In this document: one piece after another, positions 15,575-22,896 of the stretch
Layout: each line of letters starts with the position of its first letter
Position numbering within the stretch: position 1 is the first letter of the stretch
NCBI GenBank assembly: GCA_028687975.1
Contig: JAQTZD010000001.1
Coordinates: 1 to 55,995 of the forward strand
Direction: 5' to 3'
DNA: 55,995 bases
DNA from: Sediminibacterium sp.
Lineage (GTDB): Bacteria > Bacteroidota > Bacteroidia > Chitinophagales > Chitinophagaceae
Translations under genes and position numbers: made by a program
Notes under the pieces: generated by a model
Databases searched by the model: none
The model's input: the letters and a program-made list of their open reading frames with translations, nothing else
Told to the model about the DNA's origin: nothing

Positions 15575-17101
15575 ATGGCATTAGCTAATTTTTTCAGCAA
15601 GACTTCGTTAGCCGCTTCTCAAATTCTTCAAGGATATGATGAGACAGATTTTAAAAGAAAGTTAAATACTGTTACCATTGAAATAGCATTTGATGGAGAA
15701 GCAGTTTCTTCACCTGAAGGCATATTTACTCTCGATTTAACGACAAGATTGCTTGCCCGTCTTTATCCGAATTTGCACATTAATGCATTAGATATTTCGG
15801 CAAAAAATCAAAAAGAGAAATTAGAGGAATTGGCTAAGTCTATAAATCCAATCATTTCACTAAATGAAAATGTACCCTTTGCCTCAATTATAGTTGGCAA
15901 CAGCCTCGTTTCAAGAGAAGGACTTGTATTTTACACTGGCTCTAACGAATGGGTTGTTTCCTTTTCACAGAATCACCCAGTTGGTTCGGGTAACTCTTCA
16001 AATCCTTTTGGTGCCGGAGCTGCTGCATGTTTTTCGGCAGCAAATCTTTTTAGAGCAATTTTTAAAGGCCAACTTGTGAATGGAGATTTGGATGATAGTT
16101 TTTCACTTTCTCTTATCAATTTTCAAAAGCCAGACTCGGAAGAATGTGTTTCTTTCGCAAATACTTCGATAGATTTTGATGAAACGTTTTTGGTTGGATT
16201 AGGTGCAATTGGAAATGGTGCATTATGGGCACTAACAAAACTAAGTAATGCAAAAGGGTGTATTCACATTATTGACCCCGAAAAATTAGATATATCAAAT
16301 CTTCAGCGATATGTTTTGGCAACACAGGATGATGTTAATGAAGATAAAATAAGATTGTGTAGCAGGTATGGAGTGCCCGGTTTATTTAGCCCTTTTAAAG
16401 GCACATGGGCGGAATTTTTAACCAAAAGGCAAAATTGGAACTTACCTATAGTTGCTTTGGCTGTTGATAGTGCAGAAGGCAGAATAGCAGTTCAATCTTC
16501 GCTACCCAATATTATTTTAAATGCTTGGACACAGCCCTCCGATTTAGGTATATCCAGGCATTATAATTTTTTGGAGCAACCTTGTGTAGCCTGTTTGTAT
16601 CCACCTAAAACCGGACTGCAATCAAAGACACAACTAATAGCAGGGGCAATAGGATTACCAGAAAAAGAAATACTGATAAGAGAAATAGTTTATAACAATA
16701 GCCCTTTAGACGAAAATTGGATAAGAGAAATTTCAGAGGCAAAAGCAGTACCATTTGATGAATTGAAATCCTTTATTGGAATGCCAATTTCTGTATTCTA
16801 TACAAAGGCTCTATGCGGTGGCATTATTACAACAAACAGCAACAATCAGCAAATAGAAACCCCCATGGCCTTTCAGTCAGCTTTAGCAGGAATTTTATTG
16901 GCGTCTGAACTAGTGCTGCAAGTTTGTGGCTTACGAAAGGATAATATTGAAACGATGACCAGAATAAATTTGCTTAAAGCGCTGGCTCAGTATCTAAATG
17001 AGCCATTAGCAAAAAAGCAAAACACAACTTGTTTTTGCTGCGATGAAGATTTTAGATTGGCTTACAAAACCAAATACCATTATGAAGAAAATGAAAAGTA
17101 G
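15575..17101 (+). CDS. E1-like adenylating enzyme (ThiF/UBA fold, BilD position)
   Basis: E1 enzymes adenylate the C-terminus of a ubiquitin-like protein with ATP and pass it to an E2. Residues 1-190 form an N-terminal region with the conserved SSNPFGAGAAACF stretch, seen in long bacterial E1s and likely an inactive or oligomerising half. The active Rossmann part has GLGAIGNG at 208-215, Asp234 in IIDPEKLD, and AVDSAEGR near 296-303. Two cysteine pairs, Cys337/Cys340 and Cys486/Cys489, should bind zinc; Cys414 in ALCGG is a candidate thioester cysteine. Length 508 aa fits operon-encoded E1s of the Bil/Bub kind. It is the last gene of the operon; its TAG is followed 1 nt later by the remnant at 17106. 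Confidence 0.9.
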   Translation: MALANFFSKTSLAASQILQGYDETDFKRKLNTVTIEIAFDGEAVSSPEGIFTLDLTTRLLARLYPNLHINALDISAKNQKEKLEELAKSINPIISLNENVPFASIIVGNSLVSREGLVFYTGSNEWVVSFSQNHPVGSGNSSNPFGAGAAACFSAANLFRAIFKGQLVNGDLDDSFSLSLINFQKPDSEECVSFANTSIDFDETFLVGLGAIGNGALWALTKLSNAKGCIHIIDPEKLDISNLQRYVLATQDDVNEDKIRLCSRYGVPGLFSPFKGTWAEFLTKRQNWNLPIVALAVDSAEGRIAVQSSLPNIILNAWTQPSDLGISRHYNFLEQPCVACLYPPKTGLQSKTQLIAGAIGLPEKEILIREIVYNNSPLDENWIREISEAKAVPFDELKSFIGMPISVFYTKALCGGIITTNSNNQQIETPMAFQSALAGILLASELVLQVCGLRKDNIETMTRINLLKALAQYLNEPLAKKQNTTCFCCDEDFRLAYKTKYHYEENEK

Positions 17102-17105
17102 GTAA

Positions 17106-17199
17106 TTGGCAGTATTACATATTACACTTACACAAAAAGAAGTTGAACTGTGGTGGAAAGATGATTTTATCTTCCGGAACTATTTCAGCCGAAATTAAT
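17106..17199 (+). pseudogene. 3' remnant homologous to the unknown gene at 933-1439
   Basis: From the stop codon at 17103-17105 the frame reads about 30 residues ending EVELWWKDDFIFRNYFSRN and a TAA. The minus-strand gene at 933-1439 ends EAVEWWKDDFIFRYIFSKN and a stop. Nine residues (WWKDDFIFR) are identical, while several third codon positions differ, so the copies are old. There is no start region or upstream homology, so this is a broken gene end. The two copies are in opposite orientation and bracket the defence genes. Confidence 0.75.
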
Positions 17200-17205
17200 T
17201 TCATG

Positions 17206-18615
17206 CTATTTTATTCGGTTGGCCTGCCTGATTTCTGGTTTCTGCTCATCTTCAAGTTCTGAATGACTGTTTGATGCAGATAGCTTTTTACTGAATTCAA
17301 TGGTGCTAAATCCTGATTGCCTTTTATACGCATGAGGTTCTCCTAAAAATACTTGTTTAATATAATCCCATATTATTTTGTTTACCAACTCGCTGCCTGG
17401 CTGGCTAATCAACGCTATCATTATTTTCTGCAACGGCAGCCTGGTTAGCTTTTCGGACAGTTTTTCTTTATTGGCGGGAGAGTTTATTATAAGAAAGTTG
17501 AACTTTTCGTTTTTATGCTCCTGTTTCCATCGGAGGTAACCAAACAGGTCTTGTACTATAATAGTTTGATACTTTGCATCAATAAAAATTGTGGTAATAT
17601 CTTTTTCGCCTTCATACTTTTTTGAGTAAGTATTATATAGTGTATAACCCTTGCTATCGTTCTGTATAGCCAGGTAATAATAATTATCTTTTTGCAACAT
17701 TATAATTCGCTCGTCTTTTAGACTTTCTTTACAGATACTATAATTAGAGGCTAACTCTTCCAGTATTTTCTTCCCCTTTTTACTTTTCAGGATTACCAAT
17801 TGCCCGATATCAGTCCTGCAATTTGATTTGGTGTTATTAATTCTGATGGTAGCAGGCTGTAATCCTAATGCCCGGAGGCTGTATTTTCTGCCGATTGCAG
17901 AAGCATCCAGAATGCAACCTCCAAGTTCTATCCCATAACCGCGCAATTCTTTTGTCTGGCTGTTTTTATACCTGTGAATGACCAGATTTCTTTTCTCCAA
18001 AGCCAGGAAAAAAGCTTCAGCATCCGCATACTTTGTTTTGATTACATCTTCCAATATTAGTTTCATTTTCAGCTTAATGCCATTACCTGCCGGTACTTTG
18101 GGTTGAAGAGGTGTACCTAAGTCTTCTTCATTAATGGCCCGTAGTCTTCTTTGAAACATAATTTCACGAGCTCTTACCAGGTTCATTTCTGAGGCAATCT
18201 GATCTGCTGCTTTTTGTGTTTTCTTGCCGATATAAGAATCATGATACAACTTTAAGGAACCGCTATTCACTTTATTGATTATTAAATGAAGGTGACGGTG
18301 TTCCCTGTCCTCATGGAGAAAACCAATCGTCTGATGGTCTGTAAGGTTCATTTTTAGAAGATATTTACGCGCCATTTCACTCCATTTTTCCTGGGACAGT
18401 TTCAGCCCGTCTTCTATTCCCGGTGAGAGAACTGCATGAATCGTTAATTGTCCGCTGCGACCCTGATAACATTTCTGAAGATCTTCCATCTGTAGCCAGT
18501 GGTCATTGATATCAATACCATCAAGCTTGTTTTGATATATGAATGAAGCCCCCTCTTTAAGATTATAAGAAATTGTTGCAGAAAGGCTTCGGTTTGATTT
18601 TGCTTTCCCAATCAT
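17206..18615 (-). CDS. Relaxase / mobilization nuclease (MobB, MobP-type)
   Basis: Relaxases nick the transfer origin and lead the strand into a recipient cell. The three-histidine metal site is visible as HRHLH (His106, His108, His110) after FLHEDREH, with the N-terminal ISYNLKEGASFIY region typical of Bacteroidota mobilization proteins. The catalytic tyrosine is probably in the first 30 residues (Tyr17 or Tyr27). The C-terminal 250 residues are poorly conserved. Length 469 aa is normal. Its ATG overlaps the MobC stop by 4 nt (ATGA). No type IV secretion genes are present in the window, so transfer would need a helper element. Confidence 0.92.
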   Translation of the reverse strand: MIGKAKSNRSLSATISYNLKEGASFIYQNKLDGIDINDHWLQMEDLQKCYQGRSGQLTIHAVLSPGIEDGLKLSQEKWSEMARKYLLKMNLTDHQTIGFLHEDREHRHLHLIINKVNSGSLKLYHDSYIGKKTQKAADQIASEMNLVRAREIMFQRRLRAINEEDLGTPLQPKVPAGNGIKLKMKLILEDVIKTKYADAEAFFLALEKRNLVIHRYKNSQTKELRGYGIELGGCILDASAIGRKYSLRALGLQPATIRINNTKSNCRTDIGQLVILKSKKGKKILEELASNYSICKESLKDERIIMLQKDNYYYLAIQNDSKGYTLYNTYSKKYEGEKDITTIFIDAKYQTIIVQDLFGYLRWKQEHKNEKFNFLIINSPANKEKLSEKLTRLPLQKIMIALISQPGSELVNKIIWDYIKQVFLGEPHAYKRQSGFSTIEFSKKLSASNSHSELEDEQKPEIRQANRIK

Positions 18616-18947
18616 AACCGGATTTTTTCAATAAGTAATTGCAATGAATTTTTCAATTTCAGTATTTCATTATGCAGCCCGGGGTCAGAATTCTGGATAA
18701 GGTTACTTATCCGGCTAAAGTTGCTTTTATATTGGATGAGTATAGATTTAAACTCACGAATCTCATTTAACTCCCGGCCATTCCTTACAGCCTGTATGTA
18801 TCCTTTAATGGTTACTTCTCTGCAATAGTCTGAGAAACCTTTTCCGGAACTTTCAGCTTTGGCTTTCACTAATTTGTATTCAGGTTCAGTATACCTGATC
18901 GTAGCACGTTTAGTCAAAACCTGGGAAGGATCATCTTTTTTGTTCAT
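18612..18947 (-). CDS. MobC-like relaxosome accessory protein
   Basis: The 111-residue protein has the MobC/MbeC-like order: a ribbon-helix-helix N-terminus (RATIRYTEPEYKLVKAKAES, then FSDYCREVTIKGYI) and a helical C-terminus (LIQYKSNFSRISNLIQNS). These proteins bind near oriT and help the relaxase open the DNA. It is translationally coupled to the relaxase gene and lies just downstream of a candidate oriT hairpin. Confidence 0.88.
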   Translation of the reverse strand: MNKKDDPSQVLTKRATIRYTEPEYKLVKAKAESSGKGFSDYCREVTIKGYIQAVRNGRELNEIREFKSILIQYKSNFSRISNLIQNSDPGLHNEILKLKNSLQLLIEKIRL

Positions 18948-19011
18948 TTTTTAATTTTGATCACGGTTTAACAAAATATTTTTTGCCCCTTTTTGAAGCC
19001 TGCTGCAAAAA

Positions 19012-19047
19012 GCAAGATTGAAATCCGCCTGCGGTTTCACATCTTGC
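19012..19047. other. Candidate oriT inverted repeat
   Basis: GCAAGAT at 19012-19018 pairs with ATCTTGC at 19041-19047; inside it TGAAATCC (19019-19026) pairs with GGTTTCA (19033-19039) with one bulged T. The long imperfect hairpin lies directly upstream of mobC-mobB, the usual position of oriT. The nick site is not identifiable by eye. Confidence 0.45.
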
Positions 19048-19166
19048 CCTGACCTCAAACCAGGCATAAAATGAATAGAAAACAAATGCGAAATCCTGAA
19101 AGTCTCATAAAGGCTTATTTGTCTTTAAACTGACTCATATAATTTCATTTAAGCTTGTTTTATATT

Positions 19167-19174
19167 TAATTTTG
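19167..19174 (+). promoter_or_regulatory. Probable -7 element of the gene at 19188
   Basis: TAATTTTG matches TAnnTTTG. No clean TTTG is seen 17-21 nt upstream, so the call rests on the -7 box and position 13 nt before the start codon. Confidence 0.4.
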
Positions 19175-19187
19175 TTCAAAACATCTT

Positions 19188-19523
19188 ATGTACGAGAAAT
19201 TCATAAAGGAGTGGTTGTTAAGTAATCAATCACGGGTGTATTCAGTTATTGTTAGTACCTATCAGCAAAAAATTATTGACCTGAAGCCCACATTGTTTAG
19301 AAAATGGCTGGCACAGGAAATTGACATACCAGAAGAAAAAATCAATCTGAGTAGCCTTAATTCCGCACTGTCCAGACAGCGAAAGAGCAGTGAACAGAAC
19401 AAACAAAAAGGGGAAAAGGAAGCAACATTTAATATCCTCCAAAGCACCCCGGCACGATCAGAAAATTTCCATTTTTCTTCAGTTGATAACACTCCTCCAA
19501 AATCCCGTACAACCGAATTGTAA
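19188..19523 (+). CDS. Hypothetical protein of mobilizable element, 111 aa
   Basis: Not recognised. The N-terminal 60 residues look like a folded helical domain (FIKEWLLSNQSRVYSVIVST, FRKWLAQEIDIPEEKINLSS); the last 50 are polar, rich in Ser, Gln and Lys, and probably disordered. It is the only plus-strand gene of the mobility part, divergent from mobC, and its start is fixed by ATG 19188 just after a -7 element. A role as regulator of transfer is possible but only by position. Confidence 0.6.
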   Translation: MYEKFIKEWLLSNQSRVYSVIVSTYQQKIIDLKPTLFRKWLAQEIDIPEEKINLSSLNSALSRQRKSSEQNKQKGEKEATFNILQSTPARSENFHFSSVDNTPPKSRTTEL

Positions 19524-19559
19524 AGCCCATTTCCAAATGCTTATTATAGCATTAGATTA

Positions 19560-19994
19560 TTATTGGGCTGGCATAGGATGATTTGCTAACCATTCTTCCG
19601 CAGCATTTTTAGACATTCCTTTTGTTTCACTGTAATAGGATTTATACCACCAACACCAGTCGTTCACAATTTTTTTCTTGTGTTGTTCACTTATATAAAA
19701 TTGAGTGTAAATACCTATCAGAATAATGCAGAGCGTACTGGCTACTCCCCACTTGCCCATTCCGAACCAGAAAGCCTGCCATTTGGGATAATTATGGTCT
19801 ACTTCCAGTGATTTTGTTGACCCCTTTATAGTACTGACTACATGATCCAGTTTTTGAGAATGCTCGGTAAGATTATTTCCTATCTCTTCCTGAAGAATGG
19901 TCAATATAGTCAGACTTGTTTCATCAAGGCTAACGCCATATTTTAGCATTACTTTTGCACGTAAATCGGCAAGGTTTAATTTGTACTTTTCCAT
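19560..19994 (-). CDS. Small membrane protein next to ParA-like ATPase
   Basis: From ATG 19994 the product has 144 residues: a polar N-terminus (about 1-70, helical), one hydrophobic segment near residues 82-100 (WGVASTLCIILIGIYTQFYI) and a polar C-terminal tail with WCWWYKSYYSETKG. It follows the ParA-like gene by 1 nt, so the two are surely cotranscribed. No family is recognised. It may link the ATPase to the membrane. Confidence 0.65.
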   Translation of the reverse strand: MEKYKLNLADLRAKVMLKYGVSLDETSLTILTILQEEIGNNLTEHSQKLDHVVSTIKGSTKSLEVDHNYPKWQAFWFGMGKWGVASTLCIILIGIYTQFYISEQHKKKIVNDWCWWYKSYYSETKGMSKNAAEEWLANHPMPAQ

Positions 19995-19995
19995 A

Positions 19996-20709
19996 TTATA
20001 GTTTTGAGAGTTCTTTTTGAATTTTGATCTTTTCCACAAATACATAAGACTCAATCCCTTTACCCTGCTCGATAAGATTTAAGATGTTCTTGTGGGGAGC
20101 AGTGGTAATATCGAAATCGCCAAACAGGTTAACAGAGTTGATTTTATTTTTCCTGACAGAAGCATAATATTTTAATTCATCTATCAGATGTTGATGGTTG
20201 GCAAAACTGGCCTGATTGATGTAAATATTCACTTCAAAAGCACCACTGATCAGGTCAACTATTTTTTGCAAATATTTAGTTGATGCTTCGTAAGCTCCAC
20301 CTCCGGCAACAATTACATTGAAAACAAATTTTGCGTTTAATTCATCCTGGATTTGTCTGAATTCTTCGATGTTATAGTCTTTTGAAAATAAAGAAGGCAA
20401 TTGGTCACTCTCAGGTGCACCAAAATCAAAATAGAATTCGTCGTATTCTTTTTTAGAAAGTTCAAGGAGATTCTCAAAAAGTAATTGCCTGTCTATTTTA
20501 TCCCTTATGTCTAACAAATTCATTATTGCGAAGCGTGGCGGCTGTTTGCCCTGGAGGAATTTTAATTGGTGGGCACTTGTTTTAACAGAACTGTCGAGAT
20601 CAATGAAATAAGATCTTTCGTTTGTTTCATTTTTTAATGCCATTAAATAGGTTAGCATTGATTTACCAGTGCCTCCTTTGGCCTGGGCGTTGAAGAGGAA
20701 TTTTTTCAT
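19996..20709 (-). CDS. ParA/MinD-like ATPase of the mobile element
   Basis: The deviant Walker A motif KGGTGKS lies at residues 11-17, followed by YFIDLDSS around residue 35-42 and the FDFGAPE segment, as in ParA-like ATPases of mobilizable elements. Such proteins segregate plasmids or take part in transfer. Start chosen at ATG 20709 because the family begins with Met-Lys-Lys just before the first strand; an upstream in-frame ATG at 20772 would run through a terminator hairpin. No ParB-like gene follows; a membrane protein does. Confidence 0.82.
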   Translation of the reverse strand: MKKFLFNAQAKGGTGKSMLTYLMALKNETNERSYFIDLDSSVKTSAHQLKFLQGKQPPRFAIMNLLDIRDKIDRQLLFENLLELSKKEYDEFYFDFGAPESDQLPSLFSKDYNIEEFRQIQDELNAKFVFNVIVAGGGAYEASTKYLQKIVDLISGAFEVNIYINQASFANHQHLIDELKYYASVRKNKINSVNLFGDFDITTAPHKNILNLIEQGKGIESYVFVEKIKIQKELSKL

Positions 20710-20745
20710 GATTATTTTTTTTAATTGTAAATAGATGCTGACTTT

Positions 20746-20770
20746 AAAAAAGGCAGGCAGAATGCCTGCC
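20746..20770 (-). terminator. Rho-independent terminator upstream of the ParA-like gene
   Basis: GGCAGGCA at 20752-20759 and TGCCTGCC at 20763-20770 form a perfect 8-bp stem with a 3-nt loop. On the minus strand it is followed by TTTTTT (20751-20746). It stops minus-strand transcription coming from the helicase gene, or acts as an attenuator in the leader of the ParA-like gene, whose start is 36 nt further on. Confidence 0.75.
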
Positions 20771-21238
20771 ATAAAACGTCTCCGTTTTTCGCTTTTTACA
20801 CCGTTTTCGCACCATTCATCAAAACTGAATATGTTTGCTGCCTGGCCGGTTATTTTTTGTGAAGTTGGCTATCTGCTTACCATGCTTCAGTTTATCATTC
20901 GAGAATACATTGAACCACCTCCAGGCCGGATATTTTCTGTCTAAAAATTGCACAAATAGTAAAAGGTTGTTTACATGGTATCGTAAGAAAATACCCTGAC
21001 CCACTTTGGTTATGCAAATGAATTTTTTAATAACAGACATAGCCCTTTGATGTATGGTGCGGAAAACGATTGTATTTTGATGCAATGATGACAATTCGAT
21101 TAAAGTCGCTCATTATCAATAAGTAATAGCTTCATCTTTATTTCATCACAATTAAATTCCTTTCATCTGGCCGTTTTTTCTGATGAAATTTTGATGAATA
21201 CTTTGATGACTATAACTAATTGATAATTAAATTGTTAT
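20771..21238. other. Non-coding region between ParA-like gene and helicase gene
   Basis: About 470 nt with only weak open frames (for example a 91-codon minus frame at 20819-21094 of unlikely composition). The right half holds the GATGA repeat cluster described separately. The left half shows nothing else I can name. A promoter for the ParA-like pair should be here if the terminator is complete. Confidence 0.5.
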
Positions 21239-21259
21239 TTAACTGTCATCAATTTCATC
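21046..21259. repeat. Cluster of GATGA/TCATC repeats, candidate iterons or origin
   Basis: The core (T)TGATGA or its complement TCATCA occurs repeatedly: 21046-21052, 21076-21082, 21131-21136 (TTCATC), 21141-21148, 21161-21167, then TGATGA starting at 21181, 21192 and 21204, and again 21253-21259. The three at 21181-21209 are spaced 11 and 12 bp, about one helical turn. The cluster lies at the end of the replication-type helicase gene. This is what a replication origin with iterons looks like, but low-complexity AT-rich sequence could also give such matches. Confidence 0.45.
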
Positions 21260-22456
21260 GAGATTATTATGTTTCAGAATATCTTTTTTCGGGATATTAT
21301 AAAAGCGCCCTTTTTGGTTATACTCATAAATACTTCCATCAGTACTCAACCGGTATTGCAAATAAGCATTTGAATTATCGGCAGGCTTTAATTTCCATTC
21401 ATTCTGCAGAACCTTCCTAATTGCAGTGACATCTCTATTATTGAATCCTTTTCGTTGCAGCCATTCCTGCATATCTGAAAGGCAAAAGCATATTTCATGC
21501 ACCTCATCTTTTGAGTCTGAAATATATAAGAGAATTTGTGCCATTTCAGATTCCAGCCGGTTTCGGTTAAAGCGTTTGATATGCTTTAATGCCGAAGTAG
21601 CAATTTGCTCCGGTCTGAACCACATTCTTGTAACAGGTTGCGTATTAAATGGTCTTTCAAGCAGGTAGTGAATAAAGAATGATATTTCAGCTTTTAAGTC
21701 TGAAAGCAGATTACGATTATCAATTTCCAGTGACGGAAGCCTCCGTATCCAATACCGGATTTCTGATGAATCAATCTGAATAAAATTGTCCTCGTTATTG
21801 CTGCACAGGATAAATTTTCCGAAGAATTCAATCTCCTGCCGGTCCTGGCCTTTGGCTTCAACTTTGTAATAACGGGAGGTGCTAAGGCTTTTGATGCGCT
21901 CAGAATCTTCTTTTCGGTCAAGAAAAGTTTCATCTACGCCAATAATTAATTTACTGGCCCATTCTGCATTGAAATTGCTCCGGAAGTCCTCATTGCTGTT
22001 GATCGTCATATTATCGCCAAATACCGCCTTTAAGAAGTTAAGGAAAGTGGTTTTCCCGGTATTCCGCTCCTTACTGATTAAACAAAGTATTGGCAGGATT
22101 TGTGTTGGGTAGAGCAGAAGGATTTTGAAATAATCCAGCCCAATTTCCAGGTGTTCGCCAAACACATGATTCAGAAAGGCAATTATTTGCTTTGGGTAGC
22201 CAGGTTTTGGTTCATGTCCGAAAGGATGATACCGGTTATAGAAGTTGTCAATTTTTCGTTGATAGCTGACGTGATTTGGTACGAGGCAAAAGCCATCATA
22301 TTTAGGAATGGTAGTGATAAAATCTCTGCCATAATCCTGTTTGATACATTCAATTGACCAGGGGATTAATGATTCAATTGTATCACCGGAAGCCAAAGGT
22401 TTTTTTACGATTTTATAGTAGGTAGTACCTATGCGTAAATATTGGGATTGCTCCAT
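21239..22456 (-). CDS. Primase-helicase-like AAA+ protein (SF3 / DUF5906 type)
   Basis: The protein (405 aa from ATG 22456) has a Walker A-like SKERNTGKTTF around residues 131-141, Asp/Glu in IIGVDETFLD as Walker B, and the LCSNNEDNF sensor region, the pattern of phage/plasmid replication helicases of the SF3/D5-like kind. It would drive replication of the excised element, or in an integrated one help transfer. Downstream lies the GATGA repeat cluster. Upstream is a small HTH gene. The C-terminal 80 residues look like a winged-helix region. Confidence 0.85.
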   Translation of the reverse strand: MEQSQYLRIGTTYYKIVKKPLASGDTIESLIPWSIECIKQDYGRDFITTIPKYDGFCLVPNHVSYQRKIDNFYNRYHPFGHEPKPGYPKQIIAFLNHVFGEHLEIGLDYFKILLLYPTQILPILCLISKERNTGKTTFLNFLKAVFGDNMTINSNEDFRSNFNAEWASKLIIGVDETFLDRKEDSERIKSLSTSRYYKVEAKGQDRQEIEFFGKFILCSNNEDNFIQIDSSEIRYWIRRLPSLEIDNRNLLSDLKAEISFFIHYLLERPFNTQPVTRMWFRPEQIATSALKHIKRFNRNRLESEMAQILLYISDSKDEVHEICFCLSDMQEWLQRKGFNNRDVTAIRKVLQNEWKLKPADNSNAYLQYRLSTDGSIYEYNQKGRFYNIPKKDILKHNNLDEIDDS

Positions 22457-22483
22457 ATACAAAAAGGTTAATTTGTTTAACTA

Positions 22484-22792
22484 CTATTTGAGTCTTATAT
22501 CCGCGCTGGATTGGATAAGCATTTGAATGTCTGATAGCAGAAAAAAGACCCTGCCTCGTACTTTATAGGGCTTAAGTTTTTCATGTTCTATCCAGTCGTA
22601 AACGGTTGGTTTAGTAATCTGGAATAGCTCACAGACTTCTTTCAGGGAGAGAAGGGGTTTGGTGGTTAGACCATTTTGGGAAACTGCAACCTGTGTTAAC
22701 TGAAGTTTGTCATTAATGGATTTATCAATGACTTGTTTGAGTCTCGAAAAGAAATCATTGGGTTCAATGGGGAATAGAAAGGGAGTTTCCAT
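22484..22792 (-). CDS. Helix-turn-helix protein, excisionase (MerR-like) type
   Basis: The C-terminal half (from about residue 47) reads LSLKEVCELFQITKPTVYDW, IEHEKLKPYKVRGRVFF, the standard HTH_17 plan of excisionase-like proteins on Bacteroidota mobile elements. Start at ATG 22792 gives 102 residues; upstream codons to 22852 are of unlikely composition. It precedes the helicase gene by 27 nt. It may control excision, replication or transcription. Confidence 0.85.
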   Translation of the reverse strand: METPFLFPIEPNDFFSRLKQVIDKSINDKLQLTQVAVSQNGLTTKPLLSLKEVCELFQITKPTVYDWIEHEKLKPYKVRGRVFFLLSDIQMLIQSSADIRLK

Positions 22793-22896
22793 TATTTTAC
22801 ATTTAGGGTGTAAAAATGGAAACTTAAGTAAGGGTGCATAACATAGATGCATCTACATAGCAAAAAAGTCATTTCAATGCTATGACTATCAACGGG

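Noticed and set aside
20819..21094. 91-codon minus-strand frame between ParA-like and helicase genes
   Set aside because: Composition is unlike a protein (AT-driven), no start signal, and part of it overlaps the repeat cluster.
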